Below are positions 8,294 through 14,911 of a DNA stretch of 14,911 bases, piece by piece (the first letter of the stretch is position 1; every line of letters begins with the position of its first letter). Below the pieces are notes generated by a model that was not told where the DNA came from, did no database searches, and saw only the letters and a list, made by a program, of their open reading frames with translations. Origin of the DNA: Symbiodinium natans (Eukaryota; Sar; Dinophyceae; Suessiales; Symbiodiniaceae); NCBI GenBank assembly GCA_905221605.1, contig CAJNDS010002663.1:308649-323559 (forward strand), in the 5' to 3' direction. Position numbers and translations under genes: made by a program.

Positions 8294-8527
8294 ATGGCTC
8301 ACCCTTTAAAATCTGAAGGTGCGATGAACCTGAAGAATGGTATGTTTGTCATAACATGGCTTGTGCGGGGTACTCCCTGGGTTCTCTTCCTCTTCCACAT
8401 TGCTTGCGGGCTCCAGTGGTACTGCGCAGGGGGCTCTCTGCAGGGAGAGAGTAGTTTATACAACTATGTCACGGGGGCCAAGCCATGTGGCATCAGAGTT
8501 TGCGTCGGACTGCTTGCAGCATGCTGA
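8294..8527 (+). CDS. Weak small ORF with one possible membrane segment
   Basis: An ATG frame of 77 codons ends at TGA. Residues about 17-42 are hydrophobic and aromatic, compatible with one membrane segment, followed by a cysteine-containing tail. A TATAAAT word overlaps the ATG. No homology is recognised. The frame could be chance: several frames of similar length exist in this spacer, including overlapping ones. It is listed only because it has an ATG and a coherent hydrophobic block. Confidence 0.12.
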   Translation: MAHPLKSEGAMNLKNGMFVITWLVRGTPWVLFLFHIACGLQWYCAGGSLQGESSLYNYVTGAKPCGIRVCVGLLAAC

Positions 8528-8790
8528 GAGGGGTTGGTGCTCTGCTGTTGTTACCAGCCGAAAGCTTCAAGCATGTGGGTCTTGAGCAGTTCCAGTGCCG
8601 GGGCCTGCTCCAGAAGAAAAGTTCGCGTATCGGCCAATCTCCACAGCATGCCTCCTTCTTGCAGTGCTTTCGTAGTCGTCTCAACTGGGTGTCCTTCTCC
8701 AAGTTATTGGGATAATTGGCCTACTGAATGATCGTGCAGATTGCTAGAAAGATGTCGAACCAATTCGAAGATCCGCCATGAGCTTCCTTC

Positions 8791-9051
8791 ATGGATTGCC
8801 ACGCAGGCTATGTGATGTGCACGGAAGACCTGGAGCGAAGCAACATAGTGGCGGCTTATTCTTATGGAGTTGAGGGTTGCTCGCTCAGAATCCTCCGCGA
8901 ATGGGCAATTCGGACTAGCTGGATTGTGAGATGGTCAGGCAACGACTCCTGGGGAACGGATGTGGCATCCAGATTTGGCTTCACCGTGCATGAGTACGTC
9001 ACTGAGCGGCACATCGTTGCGAGTTGGTCTAGTACACTGTATAGCAGATAG
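8791..9051 (+). CDS. Weak small ORF, no recognised family
   Basis: An ATG frame of 86 codons ends at TAG, and an in-frame TGA lies just upstream at 8779-8781. The composition is protein-like, with mixed charged and aromatic residues (WSGNDSWGTDVASRFGF stretch), but no motif or family is recognised. It ends about 270 bases before the second MCM2 unit. It could be a relic, a small gene or chance. Confidence 0.15.
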   Translation: MDCHAGYVMCTEDLERSNIVAAYSYGVEGCSLRILREWAIRTSWIVRWSGNDSWGTDVASRFGFTVHEYVTERHIVASWSSTLYSR

Positions 9052-9439
9052 AACAAACCAGCATGCCCACTTGCAGGCAAAGGACTGTGTGGAACTTCGT
9101 CGTCCTGTTGTTTGCAAGGGGTGCAAGTTGCATTTTCATACAGCCGCTTGCTTGCATCTGTAACTCCCAGAGCTTTGCACCGTGTAGTTGCATTCCATGA
9201 ACATGAGCGCCAAAAGAAGTCTAGCCTCTCTTAGGCAAGCTCCAATGCATGTCACACTGTAGTTCTCAATTCATTCCCAACCGCAGTTCTCTTCGCTTCA
9301 GGACTGCGCAGTGGGTGCACGGGCTCCAATGGGAAGCTCACAGGTCAAGACCCTGACACGGTCTCCTCCTCAGCTTTTGTTTCATCGGTGTCAGCGTCAC
9401 GGCACATGCTCGCCCGAAGATTCTGCAAGCATCCCACCT

Positions 9440-9475
9440 GACCTGCTGACCTGGGCTTTTTTTGCGCTCGAGCAG
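9440..9475 (+). promoter_or_regulatory. Probable splice or spliced-leader acceptor of MCM2 copy 2
   Basis: The string is the same as in copy 1: CTGAC branch-point-like words, a T7 tract and a CAG ending at 9475, leaving a 52-base ATG-free leader. The only difference between the copies in the leader lies just upstream (9431 A against 1082 C). Function is inferred as for copy 1. Confidence 0.45.
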
Positions 9476-9527
9476 TATCTTTGCCAGACACGGCTAGTGA
9501 GGCGCCGAGCTTGCTGTGTCAAGTAAG

Positions 9528-12218
9528 ATGGCAGATGGGCACGAAGATCCGGAGGGCTTCCAGGATGACATGCTTCCTGAGGACGAGGAAGTGCCTCCCA
9601 ACGGCGATGGGGAGGACGAGGACGAAGGAGAAGACTTGCTTGGGGAGAATATGATGGATGACTACCAGCACCGGCCAGAGCTGGACCACTACGATGAGGA
9701 CATGCTTGATGACGGGCCGCATGAGCCCTTGACTATGGCCGCGCGACTGGCCGCAGAGCGGGAGATGGCTGCGCGAGATCGCAGAGAAGGCCGTCCTGCT
9801 GCTGGCAGGTCACCTTTGGGCCAAGCGGCAGGCACACCACGACCAAGACGTCCGAGTCAAATGGAGACGCCCTTCAAGCAGCGCTTGCAAAACTTGACTC
9901 CGAGTCCTAACAAAACTCCTGGATCAGACTTGGATGCCTCGGGCACATCTAGCAAGAAAAGAAAGCGCCCGACTGACTACTTTGAACAGGAAGAACCAGA
10001 CGAAGACGTGCCCGAGAGTCAGTACGACCTCAACCAGGAAAGGCTGAGCCCAGGGGTGGATGTTGAGAAGCGACTGGCAGACAAGATCCGCCTCTCCTTC
10101 CAGCAGTTCTTGATCAAGTTCACGCCAGAAGGGCAGAATGCCCCCAAATATCCGGATGCGCTCAAGAAAATGGCCGAAGAGTATCGCGCTCACTTGGAAG
10201 TGAGCTTCCAGCACTTGCAGCAATGGTCTGGTCCACTGGCCATGTGGCTCTACGATTCTCCCAAGCAGATCCTGCCACTTCTGAATGAGACGCTGATGCT
10301 TCATGCAGCCCGAAAGTACCAGACATACACCAGGATCGCTGATCATGGTGAGAATGAGCTGCGGGTTGCCATCAGCGGGTTCCCTGTGAAAGACACCATC
10401 CGTGGGCTCGCCTCACGCCACACCAACAAGCTTGTCCAGGTGAAGGGCGTCGTCACGAAGCGCACGAATGTGTTCAACCAAGTGAAGCGCCTCTGGGTGC
10501 GCTGTGCCAAATGCAATTTCGCTATCGGACCTCTGGATGTGGCCGAAGAGACGGACTTGCGCCCATCAAAATGTCTCGAGTGCCAATCGAAGGGTCCTTG
10601 GCGTGTGGACCGCCAGCAGACCATCTACCAGAACTATCAGAAGATCACGCTGCAGGAGAGCCCAAGTGCAGTGGATCCGGGCAAGATGCCCCGGTCGAGA
10701 GAAGTTGTCCTGACGGGAGATATGGTAGACTCGGTCCGTCCAGGAGACGAGCTGGAGGTAACCGGCATCTACCGGTGCCTTCATGATGTTGCCACCAATG
10801 CGCGAACGTGCTTCCCGGTCTACCGAACGGACATCTTTGCTGTCCACGTGGCTCGCAAGGGCGACTTGAGGCTGGTAGAGATCTCAGATGACCAGCAAAA
10901 CCAAATCTTGGAGCTGGCAAAGAGTCCGAACTTCCGGGAAAGGTTCATCGCTTCAATGGCACCTTCCATCTACGGCATGTGGCACGTGAAGACGGCCATC
11001 GCCTTGAGCATCATGGGCGGCAGGCCGAAGGAGGTCGCGGGCAAGCACCGCATTCGTGGAGACATCAACACGCTCATCGTCGGCGATCCAGGCTTGGGGA
11101 AGAGCCAATTCCTCAAGTACGTGGAGCAGATCTTCCCTCGGGCGGTGTACACAACAGGCAAAGGAGCCAGCGCAGTGGGCTTAACTGCCGCTGTGACCCG
11201 CGATGAGATGGGTCAGTGGTGTCTGGAAGGTGGAGCCATGGTCTTGGCGGATGACGGCATGTGCCTCATCGATGAGTTCGACAAAATGAACGACCAAGAT
11301 CGGACTTCCTTACACGAAGCCATGGAGCAGCAGTCCATCTCGATCTCCAAGGCTGGCATCGTGGCCACGCTGCAGGCACGCTGTGCCGTGGTGGCTGTGG
11401 CAAATCCCACCGAAGGTCGCTATGACCCTCAGCGGACGTTCTCCCAGAACGTCAACTTGAGCGACCCAATTCTCAGCCGTTTCGATCTCACCTGCGTGCT
11501 GCGAGACGAGGCTGACCCGGTGCAGGACGAGATGCTGGCAGACCATGTGGTCTGCAGCCACATCCGATCGCACCCAGATGCCACGTCCGAGGAGAAGAAC
11601 AAGAAGCCACGGCTGCAGCACCAGCAGATGCATGCACAGCCAATCAGCCAGGACCTCCTCAAAAAGTTTATCGTCCATGCTCGTCAGCAAGTGTCGCCGA
11701 AAATGGGCGACGTTGATGCCGAAAAGCTTGCGGCCTTCTACTCTGAGCTGAGGGCAGAGGCCTCCCGAACTGGGGGCGTGCCCATGACAGCACGACACAT
11801 GGACAGCCTCATCCGACTGGCAGAGGCCAATGCTCGCATCGAGCTCCGGCAGCACGTGACTTCCGCGGACATCGACAACGCAATCGCCGTGATGTTGGAG
11901 TCCTTCATCCAAAGTCAGAAGCACCAGGTCGCGGAAGAGATCCGCAAGAAGTTCCGGCGGTACCTGACGAGCGGCCCGTTGGGAGACCAGGTGTGTGCCC
12001 TCCTGGAGAAGCTCTTCAAGCAGAAGGTGATCCAGCTTCAGCTCAGTCGGCCGACAAAGGATGTGGAGCTTGCGGAGGTCTTCCTTGAGATGCCCGAGGT
12101 TATTCGTGCTCTTGAACACAATGGCCTCTCGGTCGAGGATGCCAGCAGCTTCATGGGCTCGCACCGCGTGGCCCAGAACTTCCGTCTCGAAGGGGAGAGG
12201 CTTTATCGAGTCCTCTAA
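9528..12218 (+). CDS. MCM2: DNA replication licensing factor MCM2, copy 2
   Basis: This is an intact 896-residue paralogue of the upstream MCM2, with every motif kept: the histone-binding-like tail, KKRKRP signal, C4 zinc finger, Walker A GDPGLGKS, DEFD Walker B, sensor 1 Asn626, Arg651 finger, sensor 2 Arg756 and winged helix. I count 16 nucleotide differences from copy 1 in 2691. Fifteen are silent (14 third-position changes and one CTG/TTG leucine). One, AGC to GGC at 12156-12158, changes Ser877 to Gly in the winged helix. This pattern indicates selection on the protein in both copies. The start is the ATG at 9528, matching 1179, with the same upstream leader. It is probably expressed as a second source of the same helicase subunit. 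There are no introns, frameshifts or premature stops. Confidence 0.96.
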   Translation: MADGHEDPEGFQDDMLPEDEEVPPNGDGEDEDEGEDLLGENMMDDYQHRPELDHYDEDMLDDGPHEPLTMAARLAAEREMAARDRREGRPAAGRSPLGQAAGTPRPRRPSQMETPFKQRLQNLTPSPNKTPGSDLDASGTSSKKRKRPTDYFEQEEPDEDVPESQYDLNQERLSPGVDVEKRLADKIRLSFQQFLIKFTPEGQNAPKYPDALKKMAEEYRAHLEVSFQHLQQWSGPLAMWLYDSPKQILPLLNETLMLHAARKYQTYTRIADHGENELRVAISGFPVKDTIRGLASRHTNKLVQVKGVVTKRTNVFNQVKRLWVRCAKCNFAIGPLDVAEETDLRPSKCLECQSKGPWRVDRQQTIYQNYQKITLQESPSAVDPGKMPRSREVVLTGDMVDSVRPGDELEVTGIYRCLHDVATNARTCFPVYRTDIFAVHVARKGDLRLVEISDDQQNQILELAKSPNFRERFIASMAPSIYGMWHVKTAIALSIMGGRPKEVAGKHRIRGDINTLIVGDPGLGKSQFLKYVEQIFPRAVYTTGKGASAVGLTAAVTRDEMGQWCLEGGAMVLADDGMCLIDEFDKMNDQDRTSLHEAMEQQSISISKAGIVATLQARCAVVAVANPTEGRYDPQRTFSQNVNLSDPILSRFDLTCVLRDEADPVQDEMLADHVVCSHIRSHPDATSEEKNKKPRLQHQQMHAQPISQDLLKKFIVHARQQVSPKMGDVDAEKLAAFYSELRAEASRTGGVPMTARHMDSLIRLAEANARIELRQHVTSADIDNAIAVMLESFIQSQKHQVAEEIRKKFRRYLTSGPLGDQVCALLEKLFKQKVIQLQLSRPTKDVELAEVFLEMPEVIRALEHNGLSVEDASSFMGSHRVAQNFRLEGERLYRVL

Positions 12219-12670
12219 ACGTGATATACGTGATCCGAGTAGCCTCGCGGCTCTAGCGATTTTAGTCTAGTGTCGCTGATGGAAGAGGCTGCCGAAAGAA
12301 GTGACTAGATTCACTAGGCTACCACTAGGTTCCTGTCATCACATCTTCATTGGGGTGTTGCATCATGGTGTTTCAGGGAGCTTTGATCCGCTGTTTTTTT
12401 CGCGTGGGCAGACTTCTTGAAAGTCTTCGGGGACCTGGCCTCGGACTCTTCAAAAGTGTGAGTCGAGGCCGCCAGATAACGTAGAGGAGCCGTGAGGAGC
12501 CCAGGCTCGACTGCTCGGGGAGCTGAGAGCCCAGCAAAAAAGAGAGCGCCTCCGCAGCGGCCTCTGCCCGACTTTTTGAGCCCTGCACCGAAGATGGCAG
12601 TTGACCACTAGCCACTAATCCAACATAGTCGCACTCAGGAACTTGAAGGACAATGCTGACACTGAGGACT
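12219..12670 (+). other. Duplicated 3' flank of MCM2 copy 2
   Basis: It matches the flank of copy 1, with A at 12349 and at 12433 where copy 1 has T and G, then indels from about 12536. It carries the same hairpin and AAAAG words and no gene. It is the probable 3' untranslated region and RNA end-formation area. Confidence 0.6.
12437..12470. other. Conserved hairpin in MCM2 3' flank, copy 2
   Basis: Stem, bulge and AAAAG-bearing loop are identical to 4088-4121 in copy 1, in a flank where other positions have changed. The role is unknown. Confidence 0.5.
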
Positions 12671-13089
12671 AAGCTAACTTGAGCTGATTTTCATTGAGAA
12701 GATCGTGTGATCTCTGTGTGTTGCCTCTTCTGTGAACTCTGTGGGCTGCCCTTTTTGGGGGGCTCCAGGACGGAACTCTGCTTCTGAAGCTGGACGCAAA
12801 CGGCTCTGAGTGGGAGGCCGATCAAGCAAACAAGATGCGACAAATTGCATGAAGACCGCGTAGCCATGTGCATGCGAAGCAACACAAGGACACCTTCCGG
12901 ACCGCACGAAACACGTGTTTTCGAACAGATGATTCATCAAAAATGCTTGTAGCTATTGGCGTGCTATGGTGTGCTGAATCAATGTCAAGATACGCCAAAA
13001 AGTAGACCAGCCTAGCAGTGCCAGATAGGTTCAGCTGGTCAAGTCATCACTTGGGCATATGAAGATGCACATGTAGCCAGCGTTGAACT

Positions 13090-13212
13090 CCACTTCTCTT
13101 TCCCATCTTCCTCAGGCGTCGCTCTCTCGAATCTTCGTTTAGGTTTGTCTCCTCATCTTTTTTGACGGCTTGCCTTTTCTGTTTTCTTTCATTTCCCAAT
13201 CTTCCTTCGCAT
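13090..13212. repeat. Pyrimidine-rich tract
   Basis: About 120 bases are dominated by C and T on the + strand (CTTCTCTTTCCC, CTTTTCTGTTTTCTTTC and similar). Its complement is purine-rich and gives a highly charged Lys/Arg/Glu open frame on the minus strand (13047-13250) that lacks an ATG start. It could be low-complexity DNA, an intron-like pyrimidine tract or a minus-strand exon. Confidence 0.5.
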
Positions 13213-13658
13213 CGCGAAAAGCATACTGTAATATGATGTATGCTCCCCAACTTCTTTAGTGGTGTTCATCTTCTGCTGGGGATATCGGAGTCACTGACAA
13301 AGCTGGCCAGCAAAAGCTGTAACTGCGCGGGCCCGCTGCAGGTTACGATCTTGTATCGAGCGCTGTGAGCATGAGAAGATATGAATTATAATTTCAAAGT
13401 ATAGTTCAAGAAGGGCTAGTGATGATAGGATTTCGCTGCCAGCTCCAGGTGCTTGCAGAGGAGCCTGTATCCACTTGGCAGAAATTCCAACAGGCCTGGC
13501 TGCGATGTAAGCCGACACACATCTGCCTGATCTAAGCGAAAGACATGACACATCCTTTACACATGTTCCCTCAGTTCCCTTAACACTCCTGGCAGGTGGC
13601 TGTGAAATTCCACAAGGCTCCGAGACTACAGACTTGTGCGAACAGAGTTGACTACTGA

Positions 13659-13952
13659 CTGCTCGCACATGAGGTCACACACCAGGAGAAGCACAGCCTC
13701 TACTTGCGGGCTCTTCAAAAGCTGGAGGAGAGACAGATTACTTCAGTTGCAACTTACAGCGTAAGGACACCATCGGACGGGGCAGACGTAGAAGCACGAG
13801 TCGGTCAGAGTCAACATAAACTCCGAGAAGTAGTTGAATCAGGAAGAAAGGCTCAGCGGGTGTTGACGCCGTGCACCGGCATCCTGCATCCAACCACCAC
13901 TCGCCCCCACCCTCCCCGATTGCGTGCTCTGCTGAACGTCCTCAAAGTGTGA
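13659..13952 (+). other. Exon-like open frame, unrecognised
   Basis: The frame is open for 97 codons after a TGA at 13656, with no ATG at its start. The first third is rich in charged, helix-forming residues (for example ALQKLEERQ) and ends near GTAAGG at 13760, a plausible splice donor. CACACCAG just upstream at 13678-13685 could be an acceptor. The second half is proline- and threonine-rich and less protein-like. It may be one exon of an undetected gene or chance. Confidence 0.15.
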
Positions 13953-14200
13953 CTTCCTCAAGCCATGACTGGCATTGCAACACTCGGCCTGTCGGAAGAA
14001 CAGCTCGCATGATCTGCAATGCACTGAGGGGTCCTATGGGAGGTAATGTTGAGTATCACAGTGGTCACAGCTTTCTCCTGAGGAGTCGGGATTTGCCGTG
14101 GCTTTTCTATCTGGTCAGAAGTACGGGAAGCTGAGCCACTTTGAAAGAGCCAGGGCCTCAGCTGCAAAGACAACTGGTCGGACATCAGCCGCTGTGGGGA

Positions 14201-14235
14201 TGCTACTGCTATCACTGCTATCTACTGCTGCTGTG
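14201..14235. repeat. Short ACTGCTATC/CTG repeat
   Basis: ACTGCTATC, ACTGCTATCT and ACTGCTGCTG follow each other directly. This is a small low-complexity block. Confidence 0.6.
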
Positions 14236-14800
14236 TGCCTGGCATGTCTGTCATGCTATGGTGCCTAAGCAATGCCTACATTTTTCAAGCATGAGTCAGG
14301 GAATCTAGCTCGTGTCGCTGCTCGAGGACCTGCGTGAATACCACATTCCAGACGAGCTTCAGGTCGTTTACATGCAGCTGCACCCCAGTTGCGATTATCA
14401 GTGTGGCTGCTCGGGCATCTGGGCGCACAGCTACTGTCGAAGTGTCAAGCTGGTCGCAAGTAGCAGGTAGGGGCATTCTAGAAGCATTCTCGGCAGTTCG
14501 TCGTGGTATTACAGCACTTCGTGATCTTGCAGCTTGTCCTCATAGGACAGTTGAAGACGCACAAGACTCACGTTCAGGCCATCGCAGGGATGCTCTCAAG
14601 AGTTGAAGTTCCAAGTACCTGATGAGACCCCAGACATCGTGCCGGAGTCTTGCTTGCATGGCAACACTATTTCCATGAAGCATGCCACCTGACTGTTTAG
14701 AAGCTGCATAGTGCTTCACAGCTGAGGAGCAGATGGTTCTTGACGATCAAAACCCAAGTTTGCCAGAACGCATCTGAATCAGAAAGATCACTTCACTTGA

Positions 14801-14911
14801 GCATCTGAAGAGTTCAGAGGGTTGGAGGAGCAGGGGATTGACATTTTTCAGTCTGATGTGTCTTGGACCCTTGCCAAAATTACGGAAATGAATCAACGAA
14901 ACAAAATGAAA
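14801..14911 (+). other. Open frame running off the right edge
   Basis: After a TGA at 14798-14800 the frame stays open for 37 codons to the window end. ATTTTTCAG at 14842-14851 looks like a 3' splice acceptor, after which the peptide SDVSWTLAKITEMNQR is protein-like. It may be the first visible exon of a gene that continues beyond the window. No family is recognised. Confidence 0.15.

Larger units (their letters stand above)
4338..9319. other. About 5 kb inter-copy spacer without a recognisable gene
   Basis: No known protein family, tRNA or rRNA could be recognised on either strand. The longest open frames are weak. A + strand ATG frame at 5754-6065 (103 aa) has no motif. A + strand frame at 6957-7403 begins with GTG. 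Minus-strand frames at 6515-7027 and 7773-8243 have no domain. Sequence features include dispersed repeat copy B, a 28-base pair of direct repeats, an 11-base duplicated word at 5330-5351, a T10 run at 5611-5620, TA and TG microsatellites and a C13 tract. A strong pyrimidine-AG word at 5266-5275 resembles a splice acceptor, but only a short frame follows. None of this spacer recurs before copy 1 or after copy 2. Confidence 0.6.
9320..12670 (+). repeat. Tandem duplication unit 2 (MCM2 copy 2 with flanks)
   Basis: This is the partner of 971-4337 in direct orientation, offset 8349 through the coding region. Homology starts abruptly at 9320, where the preceding sequence is unlike that before 971. 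It ends raggedly: AAAAAAGAGAG replaces AAAAGGAAGAG near 12536, a block present in copy 1 is missing after 12590, and a diverged match ends at GAGGACT, 12664-12670. Confidence 0.93.
12671..14911. other. Right-hand region without a recognisable gene
   Basis: No known family is visible on either strand. It contains a pyrimidine-rich tract (13090-13212), an exon-like + frame at 13659-13952, a short ACTGCTATC/CTG repeat (14201-14235), and short consecutive open + frames at 14309-14470, 14482-14622 and 14801-14911 in different phases. The minus strand of 14285-14476 is also open, so coding direction cannot be decided there. The region does not resemble the inter-copy spacer, so there is no sign of a third MCM2 copy. 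Confidence 0.5.

Noticed and set aside
8285-8296. TATAAAT box before an ATG
   Set aside because: The word overlaps the ATG itself, no supported gene follows, and dinoflagellate promoters generally lack TATA boxes.
8750-8830. tRNA-like B-box on the minus strand (complement of GATGTCGAACC)
   Set aside because: No acceptor-stem pairing or cloverleaf could be drawn around it.
971-12670. Retroposition (mRNA recycling) as the origin of the second MCM2 copy
   Set aside because: The homologous unit includes sequence upstream of the probable acceptor and beyond the probable 3' end, with no poly-A tract or leader relic, so a DNA-level duplication fits better. The ancestral intronless gene could still have arisen that way.

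Overview
The window looks like nuclear DNA of a eukaryotic protist, most probably a dinoflagellate (Symbiodiniaceae-like). That placement is an inference. It rests on three things: two near-identical, intronless, same-strand copies of a large housekeeping gene in tandem; every recognisable gene on the + strand; and a trans-splice-acceptor-like signal just upstream of each copy, with no convincing TATA-driven promoter. There are no bacterial-type operons, ribosome binding sites, CRISPR arrays or phage genes. No spliced-leader sequence is visible in the DNA.

Layout. Positions 2-391 hold the 3' end of a gene encoding two cysteine-rich PAN/Apple-like repeats. Positions 392-970 are a spacer with one copy of a diverged dispersed repeat. 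Positions 971-4337 are unit 1 of a tandem duplication: a short leader with branch-point, pyrimidine-tract and AG signals, the MCM2 coding sequence (1179-3869, 896 aa), and a 3' flank with a strong hairpin. Positions 4338-9319 are a spacer of about 5 kb without a recognisable gene; it holds the second dispersed-repeat copy, short direct repeats, TA/TG microsatellites, a C13 tract and a few weak small ORFs. Positions 9320-12670 are unit 2, with MCM2 copy 2 at 9528-12218. Positions 12671-14911 hold no recognisable gene, only a pyrimidine-rich tract, a short CTG-like repeat, several exon-like open frames and a frame running off the right edge.

The main content is the MCM2 pair. MCM2 is one of six subunits of the MCM2-7 replicative helicase. 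The two coding sequences differ at 16 of 2691 positions by my reading. Fifteen of these are silent and one changes Ser877 to Gly, so both copies look intact and under purifying selection. The homologous unit has an abrupt 5' edge and a ragged, diverging 3' edge, which suggests an older duplication whose coding part has been homogenised. Points most worth a second look are a conserved histone H3-H4-binding motif in the MCM2 tail (notable if the host is a dinoflagellate, where bulk nucleosomes are largely absent), a Walker A loop with LGKS in place of the usual AKS, and the shared leader and 3' hairpin. I did not find a convincing novel multi-gene system.
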